From Conus ventricosus (Eukaryota > Mollusca > Gastropoda > Neogastropoda > Conidae): a DNA stretch of 64,000 nt. The stretch's first letter is position 1; every line of letters begins with the position of its first letter. The position numbers and the translations under genes are program-made. Positions 34,165-47,700 of this stretch are shown here, one piece after another. Location: the NCBI GenBank assembly GCA_018398815.1, contig CM031610.1, positions 36,250,003 to 36,314,002 of the forward strand, written 5' to 3'. Below the pieces are notes generated by a model that worked only from the letters and a program-made list of their open reading frames with translations, was not told where the DNA came from and searched no databases.

Positions 34165-37100
34165 AACTCAATAATCCAGTACCCGGGGTAAAGTCCCGTG
34201 TACATTTTTGATGTTGGGAATTTCCACTTATTTGAGTAAAGGGGACCTAGACTAAAAATCACGGAGGGATCCCCCCACCCTGGTACTTTTGCGTAATGCC
34301 GATTCAAATAGGGGCCGCCCCCCGCCGCAGTGAAATCCTATTTTTTGTGTTTTTGAAAATATTTACCTTGAAACTTTATTCCCTGTTTTGGGGCTGTTCA
34401 TTTTTGGTATTATTTTTGTCCATTTCGGGCATTTCCTTCAAATGCCATGCACAAAAAAATTTTCCCTGTACTAGGTCAAACCGAAACCCTGCGAATTCTA
34501 GCAGTAAACGGGGGCCCCTTAAACATAAGCTACTAATTCGAATCATTTCATTTTAAATTTCAAAATTTAAAAATAAAGTCATTCTGATTTTAAAATTCAC
34601 AAGTGAACGCCATTTTACCCTTTTCAACTAAAACTGCTTTTGCTGCCTTTCATTTTTTTTTTCTGTTTTGTGTGGTCAAGACACATCCCAACAGAAACAA
34701 AAAATTCTCAAGTAGGAAACAAACGTGCCAGTGAAACTGAAATTGTCTCTTTTCCATCACTGATTAAAAAAGGAAAATTTATCTGCTTTTTCCAGGGCCA
34801 AAGGAAACCAGCAAACTCCACAAGCACCCCCAACTTCGAGTGTCACACTTCCTGCCCTTCATTTTGTGAGCAAAGGGGGGTGGCAAGGCTTCATGCATTT
34901 GATGGAAACGGGGTCCAAAAGTTGTCCCCCCCATTTCAGTGGCCCAGGTAGTCCTCCGCTTGACTGGCCACCCAAGCAGAGGGCATGCTTTGGTGCCCAG
35001 AAAGCCCCTGGGATTGGCCTCTGATGAAACTGCTTGGGGGTGGGAGAGTCTTCCAGCTGTAGCATCTGTAGTTCCCCCCTTGGCGGGTTAAAACGTTTCG
35101 CATTTGTTGTTGATCTGACATCGCCCGACTTACAAGTACATTTCCGCCAGAGCTTGTCGCTCTGCAAGCTGTGTCCCCCCCAAGTTCGTCAGATGCGCAC
35201 AGGGCAGCGCCTAGCAGGTGCTTCGCCCCTACCTTACTCTACAGTCACTCCGTCTAAGTGTGCTTGATCACTGACTTCCCCGCGGTGCTCCAAGCCAGAA
35301 AACTGTTTGGGGTGCAGGGGAAGCTCCCCGCTTCTCACCATGCCAAACTGCGCCAGATTTCCTTCAACCCCCCGTTGAACGGGGGTGTAGGAAGCAGTAT
35401 GCCAAAAGGCCTGCGTTGGGAAACTAACACTCTTTTGCACTTTTTGACCAACGCCCACCCATGTTATCACCATCGGCATCGCCTCTTCAACCAGCTGGGC
35501 ATCCGGGTTTTTTCCCCCGCCAGCTGTTTTGGCGGGAAGCCCCCCATCATCAGAGACGACAGAGGGGCGATGAGGGAAAGATTTCCTTCACTCGATTGCC
35601 CCCCAAATCTCGAACCAGCAGTGAAATTCGTTTGTTCTTCTCAGACCCAATTTCTAAAGTTTGTGAGGAGGGTGTGTCTGTGTTCATGCAATAAGTCAAG
35701 GGGGCGTCACACAGTCGCCTCGCCTCTCCTTTTTTCGGGGAAAGTTCAAATAACCCTCATGGGGAAATGTAGTCGACTCATGGCAGGGGTTTGTGGCTGT
35801 GTATGACGCAGTACTACATCCCGAGGGTAAGAATCTGCTAGCGCCATCGTCACTCTTTAAGAATCTCCACAACATGGGGGTAGAAGAACTCCCGTTTCCC
35901 TTTTTTTGGGGTCCATTCAGTTCAGTTTCACCAACAAGTACGTCTTTTGACGTGAGCGGAACCCAACACTTGGTGGGAAATTGAATCGAACTGGACCCCA
36001 CATGGAATCAAACGTCTCTTTACCCACTCATTTTTGGGGTAGACTTCAGTCAAAGATGTGACAATGGCGCAAGCAAATTCTCTACCCCGGGATGAGTCAC
36101 TGCGCATCACATCAGCCACAACCCTCCCATGAGCGACACATTCCCTGATTTAAATTTCATACGTGAACTTTCCCTAAAGAAGGAGAGCGCATGAGGCGAG
36201 GATGTGCGCCCATTGACATTATTGGCGAACGCAGCACACCCCCCCTCAACAAATTGGAATTCTGGGCATCTGAGAAGAACAAACAGAATCTTCAGCTGTG
36301 GTCGAATAGGTGAGCAATCAGCGAGGGAAATTTCATACGCCCGCTCTGTGTCTCTGATGATGAGGGGCTTCCAGCCAAAACAGCTGCGGTGAAGAAACCT
36401 GGACCCACACACTGGATTGAAGGGCAGACGCCCCTGGTGGTCAGGGGTGGGCCGTTCTTCAAAAATGCAAGAAGTTGTTTATTTCCAACCCCGGGCACTT
36501 TCGACTACTGCTTCACAAAACCCCCTCATTTCCCAAACGCTAGGGGTTTAAGGAAATTTGGGAGCAGTTTTGGGATAGTGGGAACGGCGGTGCTTCCCCC
36601 TGCACCCAGCAGTTTCTAGCTTGGACACCGTGGGGCCCAAATCATGACGCACACATCTGCTGGAGAGTGTAGAGTAGGGGAGGGGCAAGCCCCTGCTGGG
36701 GATGACCCCATGCAGCATTTGCGAACTTTGGGGAGACACTTTTCAGAGCAGATAACTCTGGCGGGGTGTACCTTGTACATGTCGGGGGAGTGTCAAACAA
36801 CAACAACAGGAAACGTTTCCCCCCCAGAGGGAGAACTACAGCAGTCTTTTCTGGGGAAAAGCCCCTCTCCCACCCCAAGCAAGTCATCAAAGGCCCATCC
36901 ACAAGGAGCCTTTCGGGGGCACAAAGCATGCCCTCTGCTTGGGCACCAGTCAACAAAAGAGGATACCTAGAACCACTAGAACATGGGTGGGACAACATTT
37001 TGGCACCCCTTGCCCCTAAAGCAGAACCCTTGCCACCCACTTTGCTCACAATAGCAAGTATGCGGCAAGTTTGGGCACTCGACGGGTGGGTCTGCCTCGG

Positions 37101-39365
37101 GGTTTGCGCTCCATTCGCCATGGAAAAGCAAAATTCTCCATTTTCCCCAAACATGATCGAAAGAGACAATTGCAGTTACACTGACACGTTTTTTGCTATT
37201 AGAAATTTTTTTGTTTCCCTTGGGGTGTTCATTGGGCCCCAAACGAAAAAAATGAAAAGGCATAAAGCAGTTTTAGTTGAAAGGGAAAAATGGCGTTCAC
37301 TTTGAATTCAAGATCAAATGATTGCAACTTTAAAAGGGAAACATACAGTGAAAAAAGAAGCGAAATTTTAGCTTATGTTAGGGGCCCTGCTTTACTGCTA
37401 AATACGCCAGGTTACGGTCAAGACTGTCAATTAAGAAAATTACTTTTACCGCATTTTTGGTCAAAAGCCCCAAAAAGGCAAAATAATACCCGAAATGAAA
37501 TCGCACACCCAAAAAACAGTTGGTTAGAAGTGTTAAAAGTGTAAATTGTCAAAAACCCCAAAAAATTAGGTTTCACTGCGGGAGGGGGCGGGCCCTGTTT
37601 GAATGGCAATTACGCAAAGGGACCAGGTGGTGCCCGATCCCCCGGATTTTCATGTTTAGGGCCCCTGAGAATAAGTGAGAAATTCTCATAAAACTAAAGT
37701 ACACAGGGCTTTTTAGCCAGGGAAGGACACAAAGGAGAGGCCCCTGTTGAGAAGAAGGGTGAAAGAAGTGGGAGTAGAAAAGGGGTTTCAAAAAATTGAG
37801 ACACCCCAAAAGGGAATTTACAAACGGAAGGGGCTTGGAGCCACAAGAAGCCCTAATGTCCTCCCCCTTCATCCGGTATTTTTCTTGTTGAAAAATGCGA
37901 AATAGAGCAATGAGACACGGACAAGAAAAGGGAAAATATTTAGGTGGTGAAGAAATTTGCAGTCCATCAAAGATGCAACCCACGTCATCACCAGAATTCC
38001 CAAAGGATAGAAATCTCTCTAACTTATTGAGAAGACTGTGCCAATGGAAGAACAAATGATACCAGTCAACTTGGTAATGTTGCTACTCTCTCGAAAACAA
38101 AATTCACGGTGTCGCCATGAACCAGAACTTCCATAAGACCTCCTTGAAAAAAAGTACCTTCCTGAAGGGAGCATTTGGCTTGAAATGTTCAACATGGAAA
38201 GCCAAACGAATGCCTCTGAAAGGAGGAAAGTTTTCTGGGTATCCACTTCCACATGAGAGAACTGGGTGAAGGAGTAATGGGTCAAGTAAGGACCGATTGA
38301 AAGCATCCCCAAATTGTGGGGCTTTCTTCGATGCACAACGACCAGAACTGGAATCATCTGTGACCGAGTCCTCACAGAAAGATGACTACACGCACGCTCC
38401 CCTCGTGGGAGGAAGGATGGGGTCAAAATACAAATCGTGAAGAGTAAAACTGATCACTGACCACATATTACCAACACAGGTCCTTGCAAGCAAAAACTCA
38501 GAATTCTGAACAGGAAATCATCATCATCAAATCATCATAACCATCCAAACATCATGCTCTTGACCATCAACACATTCCTCCTGCATTCTTTACACAACAC
38601 ACCTTCATAATGACAGTATGAGATTGCCCAGTCCTCCCAACCTGAATTCCCCGGGGCTTGCCCTTTTGCTACATAAAAACCCCTTGAACAAGCGCCAGCC
38701 GCCCTAGGTGCTTTCCAAGCATGTACAGCAACATTGGCACAAACTAAGTGAGGCCAGCCCTCTGGTGCGATCATAGCCCTACCACTCCTTTTCACATAAA
38801 TGGCACCCAGGGACTGCAAGTGTGGAACGGACAGGGAGCGAGATGCTGGCCATCTCCTCTGTCTGTAAGACCGCACAGGAAAGACTGTGCAGAAAGAGTC
38901 AGCGAAATTCTGGTGGATTGACACACAAGATACTGGGAACGGAAGTCCAAACGGCATGCCACGTCACCCAGACCAATTCTTGCCAGGGTCACAAAAAGCA
39001 AATTGAAAACAACTGATCACAGGTGACACAGGTCTCATGTGAATAAAAACACAGAACAGCATTTTCAACATGTGGAGAAAATCCGAAAGGCAGCAGAAGA
39101 CGCAGGATTCAGAGTCGACTGGGACACACACCATGACAATAGGCAAAGTCACCGACTGTTGCTGTAGTGAAAATATAGTGCAACTCCTGGCATTTTCTTG
39201 CTGAGAAGCCAACATTGGCTGGTTTCTTCTTCACAAGGAAAGGCTGCCTCAAAAAGAAGGCTCTTGGGAATCCATAACACAAAGGAACCGAAGCGCAAAA
39301 ACTAAGAGCCGAGCGAGATGTGTTCCTTCATCAAAGAAAAGGAGGAAACTGACCTCATTTGAATA
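32200..39365. repeat. 7.2-kb near-palindrome
   Basis: Left arm 32,200-35,955 and right arm 35,955-39,365 are reverse complements over their full length. Anchors: 'gttatggattcccaagagcc' (39,250s, complement) with 'attatggattcccaaaagca' (32,285); 'cccaagcagagggcatgctt' at 34,970 with its complement at 36,920; the LSDLLRMLKM and LSDFLHMLKM frames at 32,475 and, on the minus strand, 39,060. The centre has almost no spacer. Arms differ by many indels and homopolymer changes, worst near the centre. No recognised gene. Confidence 0.88.
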
Positions 39366-41587
39366 GGTTATAATGTTGCGAGTTCACTAAGAGCAATCAC
39401 TCTGGCGACTTGGTGGAACAGAGGCTAGTTAGCTCCCTTCCCTCCGAGATTGTTTTGTTAATTCCCGATGTATGGGGTTGTTCCACACCAAGTGAGATTA
39501 AGGCATAAGTTTGGACAGGCAAGTACCATTGTTAACTTGTAACATCAGAATCAAACAATACCTGAACAAAGTACACAGCAAAAGCACTGCCTTAACTGCT
39601 AAACAATAAAAGTTTTAGCTTTTTCATCTTTCATTTCGTTTATCAGTCAATTACAGGCACATTACTTGCGGTAACTCTCAGTTGCAAGAACTGGGATGGC
39701 TCGGTATTCCTTTCTTCTGCAATCAGCTAGGACAGCTTAGTCAAAGTAAACAACGATCAAAATGAAAGCAGCAGCATGGCAAAACTTATTCAAGCCTTTA
39801 GAGTGGATATGACATGCATTTGAATGCTAGCCTCATCAGCGTATGATGGGAACTGGACCTCATGCTTGGCTTTTTCGATGGCATGAAAGGCTGCAACAAG
39901 TGGTTGATGTTACCTACAAGAGGTAAATGAAAGTATTCTGCGATGTCTACGAAAAGGATGGCTTTATGGGTATGAGTGTTTTACGTCATAGACCACAACT
40001 CTCTTTTACAGGGATAAACATTCCATCGTAACGTGCTAAACTGCATGAGGAATTGAAAAGATGTCTTTTCTCTTATATTCATACGCTTACCATGTCACAC
40101 ATAAGAACCACTTCATCACTCTGCTCAGTTTATTTACTTCACAAACTGTTTATGGTATGTTTAAAATAAACTGCTTATTTCAGAGGAAAAATTGTTCTTT
40201 TGTTTGAAATGAAAATTTAGAACCAAAATTCCAACTATACTCAAGCAAATGCTGATACCTACTTTTGATGATGATAGACCTCAAAGAAAGATGCTGGTTC
40301 TGAAAGCTTGCAGCAGCTTTGAAAACTGTATATGTGTGTGTGTGTTCAATGGATGCACAAAGAATGCTCCAGAAAACATATGCTTGATACAATTTCTCAC
40401 CAGATACCAGTCTCTGCGACAAAGTGTGCTATTGCGTAGAGCAAGATACTGTGGTGTCACCAACGAACAACAATCAATACATCTTTAATATGCTTTTTGA
40501 TACTACAATAAAGTTTTCATGCATATCCCATCCTGAACTCATGTTTCCATTCTCAACTATTTTAGATTTTTTTTTTCTCTCTTTTTGGGTCATCACGTAT
40601 ATCGTCTCAGTGACTGGACTCCCATGCCCTTCATTCAGACTCCACCAACACAGCTACACCCATGCCCATCCTGTTGCAGTCTTAGCTCCAGAAAACATAG
40701 CACTACTGTGAAGTTGCTTCAGTGGTTTATGTTAGTATTTGTTCTGATCCAACATATGCTGAAAACTTCCTTTATAGTCTATCCAACCACAGTTCAATGG
40801 ACTTACTGGGGCATCAATATAGAAAGGGGATTTCAGCTGAGGTCACCCAGATTGCAGGGGGCATGAAGGCCACAGAATTTGACTTTTTTCCCTCCTTTTT
40901 TTTTGTCAGTTCACTGGAGAATGCTGCGCTGCTATGGATTCTGGTTAGTCTGAGGCTTGGTGTCTGTATTCTGTGCTTCTTCCATTACTTTCCAGTATTA
41001 ACGAGGGCAAGGGAATGGACACTCTTCCAGGATTGATCAAGAAATTTGAGCAATACCCTTGGAGACTGTGGGAGTGGATGAATCATGCTATGCAATACAG
41101 TCATTCCTGTTTTACCAACAGTACATCGACAAACCTGAGTAAGGGGTACCAAGGTCTGAAAAATGCTACAAATACTGACGGGATTTGAACCCATGACTTC
41201 CCCAGCTTAGTAAAATCTATGATGCCACTATTGTGCTGCTAGCAACCTTTTTCAATTTTTGACTTGCTGCAGCACTCATGCAAAATAAATAACATACAAC
41301 AGGTACAATTGTGACAAATAATGCAACACACCACCTCTTTGCTGCCCCATCTTATATCAATATCCAATCAACTTTGTCTCTCATGAACACTGCAAGTACT
41401 GTTTATTAACCTGCAGCTATAAACAAAACGTCTGCAATAGCCCTGTGTCCATTATGAAAAAAAAAAAGAGGCAACAAAGACCAGCAAGCCACTTACTCAT
41501 CCCAGGACAAAATGTTATACGTCTAATTAAAAAAAAAAAAGTTCACGAATACCTCTTCAACTTGGTGAAAATGTCTGCTGCATATTA
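39366..41587. other. Intergenic spacer between palindrome and UFL1 3' end
   Basis: No supported gene. It holds scattered (A)n and (GT)n tracts and the tRNA-like sequence at 41,170-41,250. Confidence 0.5.
41170..41250 (-). repeat. tRNA-like pseudogene or SINE head
   Basis: On the minus strand 'gtcatgggttcaaatcccgt' is a good T-arm/B-box (GGTTCAAATCC). An A-box-like stretch, 'agcacaatagtggcatc', lies about 45 bases upstream. The cloverleaf is not closed cleanly, so it is a derived tRNA sequence rather than a working tRNA gene. Confidence 0.5.
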
Positions 41588-41733
41588 CTAATCATCTTGT
41601 GTTTGTGTCTTGCGTTTGGCAGTGAGGGCTATGTCCTTGACCTGCGGCAGCAAAGTGTCCAGTTCTTTGGTCAGTGTCTCCACTGCACTTGAGTCTCCAC
41701 TGCCTTCAGCCTGCAGTCTCTGCACCACCAGAT
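41588..41733 (-). CDS. UFL1: UFL1 terminal exon
   Basis: (D)LVVQRLQAEGSGDSSAVET, LTKELDTLLPQVKDIALTAK, RKTQTQDD, stop. Corresponds to the C-terminal helical tail of UFL1. One base is missing at the acceptor junction relative to exon 10 phase. Confidence 0.9.
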
Positions 41734-44700
41734 CTGTTCACACACAGTTGACCTGTTTCACTCTCCTTCAGACTGAAACGTTGCTACATCATGCCTATCG
41801 GGGTCTTTCAAGCATCTGATTCATACATACTGCTTGGTGGTTCCCCAACTTCAATTACGACAACTCCTACACTCCACTGAATTGCATAGAAGAAAATGGA
41901 ACATGAAGAAAGAAACAAAACAAAACCAAAACAAACCGAACTCTCTAAGCATCAGTGAAAGTTAATCCTCTACATAGCATTAACCCTTACACTGGTTATT
42001 TAACAACGTACTATTAAGTATGTTGTCTGGTGAATTTCCAGAAGGAAAGTTTGAAAAGAATAGTATTTGAACATGACATGCAGAATAAAAATTGTTAGTA
42101 ACTGAATAAAGAATAATATAAAACAGAACTGGGGTGCTTGTGAGTGTTTGATTAGGTGCTGACCTGTCCAGAATGTGAAAATAACAGTGAAAACAGGTGG
42201 CACATCCTGCTTGTCATTCTCACGAGCTTGTTCACAAATAATCCAGTCTATGGTGTTCCACACTATCCAGAAATAAGTCATAGCTTTTTTCAAAGGAAAG
42301 TCAGTGTGGATTATAACTGTCTTTCATGCAGGTAATTCAGGTAAGAATGAATAAGGTACAGTTCAGTTTTCACATTGAAATCATGTGCTGCTAACACACA
42401 CACACACAAAAAATGGTCACTATCAACAAATGTAATAGTCGGCCCACACTGTCGTCATTTATGTTTGAAAGGTTTAGGATCATCTGGAAGCGCTACACTG
42501 AGTTTTTCTTCCCCACTGAATAGCATCTTGAGATTCCCCTCACCCTTAGGCACTCATCCAGTCACTGTCCGTGTCGATCTCAAAATCACGATTGCATGGT
42601 GCTTGATCTAAATCAAAACTATCACCCATCACACCCATTCATTCAAAATGTCCACAACTTCTTCTTCACCTGCTTTTTCCACAAGAAATTCAGCAAAAGC
42701 ATCTTCAAACAAGTTCCTAATTCCATCATGTTCTGCTTCGGGCGCTGCCATTTTTGTTCGCCAGACGAGTCGAGTCGCACTATGCATTACAAGCTGCTAC
42801 TAACCATGAACTAAGCTAAAACATTGAAAATTCATGTTCTGGGCTCGCTCAGTCACTCATGCAAATCAGTTTGCCACTGAGCCATAGTTTTGTATCTGCG
42901 TGTGTCTGTGAAACTAGGCTCGCAAGGCTCACCCTACAGCGCGACTTTTGTCGTGACAACCAGTGACGGCCATGACGTAATGGCGCGACATGTCGCGTCA
43001 ACCAGCGTAAGGGTTAAAAAAAAAAAGTTTAACAGATAAAAGAATGACTAAGCTTCCCACATTACATATGCCAACACCTAAACTATGACATTAAACAAAA
43101 AATCCCCCCCCCTTTCTCAAATTCATGCGATAACGACTTGGAACAAGCCAACTGAAACGCAATACCCCCCTACTATACCTTGAAAGCGAGAGAGGAGAGC
43201 GTGTGCCTCCGATCCATCATGTCGTGGAGGTGAACCAGGACAGCGGGCACCAAGCGGCCTGGGGCATGCACCATGGCCTGGGTCAAGGTCTGGAAAAGGA
43301 TCACCACTGCCAGGTGAAGTGCCATGGCCGCCTCGCTCTCCCCTCGCAGCTGCTCCGCCAAGGACTGTCGGTGGGCAAACACCACTGTCTGAAAAAATAA
43401 ATGATACTGGCAGTGAATTTCCTGAAGGTAGTTTACAACTTGGTGGTACAGTGATGTCTGGCTAGCAAGCAGGAGCAAACTGTTGGTTCAACTGTAACAC
43501 TGAATTACGTCCCTTTCCAAAGGAGATCTTAAAAAGCTGATCTTTTTCCCAGCCTGTCCTTTGGTTTGCCATGATTCAGTGTTTTCGATCAGTTTATGTG
43601 TATGTGTGTGTGCAGATGTCTGGGTGTGTAACACATATGTCAGTTTGTATGTGCAGCCATTTATGTATGTACATCTCAATGGAGATAGCAAGTATGCCAA
43701 ATGCATGGTCAATGATTTAATGCACACGGATGTATATTGTAGCAGGGTACTCCGACACCTGGGAGGGAAGGTATTTTCATTTACAGACTTCTGGATGTAT
43801 AGTTCCATTACATTACGCCGACACTGGGGAGGTGAGGTATTTTCATTTAAAGGCTTCTGGATGTATAGGTTCCATTACATTACGTCGACACTGGGAGGTG
43901 AGGTATTTTCATTATAGGCTTCTGGATGTATAGTACGTTCCATTACATTACGCCGACACTGGGGAGGTGAGGTATTTTCATTTATAGGCTTCTGGATGTA
44001 TAGGTTCCATTACATTACGCTGACACTGGGGAGGTGAGGTATTTTCATTTATAGGCTTCTGGATGTATAGGTTCCATTACATTACGCCGACACTGGGGAG
44101 GTGAGGTATTTTCATTTATAGGCTTCTGGATGTATAGGTTCCATTACATTACGCCGACACCGGGAGGGGAGGTATTTTCATTTATAGGCTTCTGGATGTA
44201 TAGGTTCCATTACATTACGCCGACACCGGGGAGGGAAGGTATTTTCATTTATAGGCTTCTGGATGTATAGGTTCCATTACATTACGCCGACACCGGGAGG
44301 GAAGGTATTTTCATTTATAGGCTTCTGATGTATAGTTCCATTACATTACGCCGACACCGGGAGGAAGGTATTTTCATTTATAGGCTTCTGGATGTATAGG
44401 TTCCATTATATTACGCCGACACCGGGGAGGGAAGGTATTTTCATTTATAGGCTTCTGGATGTATAGGTTCCATTACATTACGCCGACACTGGGGGGGTGA
44501 GGTATTTTCATTTATAGGCTTCTGGATGTATAGGTTCCATTACATTACGCCGACACTGGGGAGGTGAGGTATTTTCATTTATAGGCTTCTGGATGTATAG
44601 GTTCCATTACTCAACACCGGGGAGGGAAGGTATTTTCATTTATAGGCTTCTGGATGTATAGGCTCCATTACTTTGACACCATTTTCATCATTCATCAATC

Positions 44701-47700
44701 TATGTTCTCCCTCTTACAGTTCCTAAAATAACCAACTATAATGGTAAATTCATTATACATGTAAACACAGGGTTGTACATCCTTAGCAGTATCTATAGGA
44801 CAAATGTCCTGGACCACCCTGAAGTAATAGGACATTTGTCCTCTTCATAACAAAATCAATCGGACATTTTGAACGCAAGCCAGATTGAATGTATATTAAG
44901 TTTTATGCACACAAAAATGGTATTACAAAAGCTGACTATATTCCTAGAGTGGGAAGCCATGTTTGGTAAACATACTATTACTAGTCCACACACACACACA
45001 CAGTCACACACACAGAGGCAGTGTCTTTCCTAAATCACTATTCATTGATAATGCTAGTATTCAAGTACAATATTGATTCATTTGGAGTCGTCTTTTTGGC
45101 TGAAGAGCATTCTTTTCCTTTTCTCTCCCCACTTTTCTGTCACCCTGAACACCCATTCTGATTCCCCCTTGACATCACTTGGTCCTTCCATTTGCACCCT
45201 CATCAGCATGGCCTGGTTTTCTGCTGTCAGTCTGTTCCTTTGACTTGTCAAAATCAAATTCTGCGTGCTGAACCCTGTTTCTACAACAGCCGCTTTACGC
45301 TAAAAATAACCCTGACACAAGCTGGCTCCGTCTGCGAGTCAGGGCGGCAGAGTTGCAAGCCAACGAGCTAAAAATGACCGCCACGGCTCGCCACTAAGCT
45401 TAGTGCCAGTGGCACACGGGACTAGTAATAGGCCTAGTGATTCAGTGGGCAGTGGGCTTACACTAAAGTTACAGACTGGAGTTCTGTACGACGGTCGGAC
45501 TCAAATAATTATGCGGGCTTGATATAAACGGCCGGTGCCATGTCCGTGAGCATCGGAAAGCTATCAGACATTGACCGCGTTTTCGGCAAAGTAATGGGAC
45601 ATTTGTCCTCTTCACTGCCAGTTATATCGGACATTTTGCATGTGCAATCGGTCTATGTCCGATGTCCGACGTGGATGTGCAACGCTGTAAACATACCAGT
45701 CTGATAAGATTGCACTCTAATGGCTTTGTAAATGAAAATGTCATTGATAAGGGACCATATGCCACATCAAAACGGACGCCATGAACACCACTGAAGTGTT
45801 TCAACAGCAGTGTACTGTCCCTTCGTGTGGATTGCCCCATTTGATAATCAACAGTTGAAGCAGTCAATGATGACACGGACATCCGATGAAGGATGACCAA
45901 AGCCAAGACTGCATCTGGATGAGCCTGGGTGTATTTATGTTATGTTGGAGCCAAACGAATGGGACAAGAGTAACGCCTCTTAGAAGGCACAGAACAGAGC
46001 CACAAAACAAGCCTTGTATTGTGAGAAATAGGCTTGAAGTCTGCTGTACATGTCTTATGCATAATACGCCATTTGCATCATTAGAAACACAACAGAATTC
46101 TGCTGTATCCCTCCTAAGGACCACTCTAACATATGGAAGTCTTGCACTGTGAGAAAAAAGCGAGAATTCTGCTGTACCTTTCTTTGCGCTTGTCTGGTTT
46201 CTTGAGCATGATGCTGACATGGCTGCTGTTGCAGAACTGTTCCATGGGAGTCAGGAACTCATCCAGGCTCTGCAATACCATAGTAATCACCATATCAATG
46301 ACACAGTAAATGCTCCCTTCCCCTTTTCCCTCTCACCACTGCCTCCAAAAAGGCATTTTTAACTATATTACTGGCATCAGTCTGCCAAAAGGTAGGTGCC
46401 ATGATTAAGCTCTGACAAAGGTCAATGAATTGTTAGCTTCACACCACAAAGCTCACAGATCCTTACAGTTCAGTGCATCAGCTGCCACTATTTCTACTCA
46501 ACACCATAACTGCAACAAAAGGGAAAAATCCTCTCGGTTATCCACCTTGCAAACACATACATTTGGCACTGAGTCTGTCATCTAGAAGCAAATGAAGAAG
46601 ATGCACAGGATTTTTCTGAAGGTAAAAAAAAATTGGCAGAAAAACAATGGAAGAATCTGAAGTGCCTAATGAATTTCTGTGAAATGGATGAAGAAAGAAG
46701 ACGGCCTGAAATGACCTTGGAGTTTGTGGTTGAAGAAGTCAAGTAGGAGCATGTGTGGAGTTTGTGGTTGAAGAAGTCAAGTAGGAGCATGTGCAGTGTG
46801 GACATTGGCTAGAGACACTACTAATAATGGGCCCAGGGGAAAAAATATCTAAATCTTAGCAACACTTGACAACAAATACAGCTAATAATTTCTTGTTAAA
46901 GATCAATCAATATCATTAAATACAAGTAATATCTGTGTTTCAAACAGGTGGAAATTTGAAAGTGTCAGAAAGATGACAAGTAAAATAGCTGATACTGTTC
47001 AACAATTTGCAGTTGTTATTGCTATAAATATTTAGTTGCAAAGCCAGACGACTGCAGGCAGAAATCTAAACAAATCTTAAATAAATGTTAGCGAACCGCC
47101 CAGAGAACGTGGACAAACGAGTCAAAGACAAAACAACGCGTTTCGACCTCTTAGGTCTTCGTCAGGTGATATATAAACGAATAAAACAACGAAAATTCAC
47201 TTAGCTTTGATCGCTTCAGATCGCTTAGGGTTCAGCGCAAGGAAGAAGGCGTTTATAAATATTTAAGTTCATTGCAGGGTTCAAATGCTTTGATCCATAT
47301 GATAATTTGAGGTTGTGTTTACTACTGAGGTGCGAGTGGGTTAATCTGTGTGTTATGTCACTGTTTATATTTACTGGTGCACTGGTAGGTAAGACATATA
47401 TCTGGTGTTGGGTCCATAGCCCTGAAAAATCACGAGGCACAGAATTTGGACACCACATGTAACTATCTTATACATAGTTGGCCTCACCTGACCGTTCAAG
47501 GCAAGGTGCATTCTGGACAGTGGAGCCTGTATGTCTTTAGGCAACTTACTGATCAACTTCAAGCGGGTCTGAAACACAACATGCAAACTACAGTGCAAAA
47601 TGTTCCATTCCTGCCATAAATCAGACAAAGTAATAACAAGTTTAATGACTGGTATCTTGCATCCCCCCCCCCCCCAAAAAAAAAAACCTCAGATGTTTAA

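Noticed and set aside
32258..39215. Several 60-200 codon ORFs in the palindrome arms
   Set aside because: Frames are not conserved between the two arms, no domain is recognised, and the region is error-rich; no coding claim is supported.
41170..41250. Functional tRNA gene
   Set aside because: The B-box is good but the acceptor and anticodon stems do not pair; a tRNA-derived repeat fits better.
43748..44680. Regular repeats that could suggest a CRISPR array
   Set aside because: Units are contiguous tandem copies without unique spacers, in a eukaryotic intron: a minisatellite.
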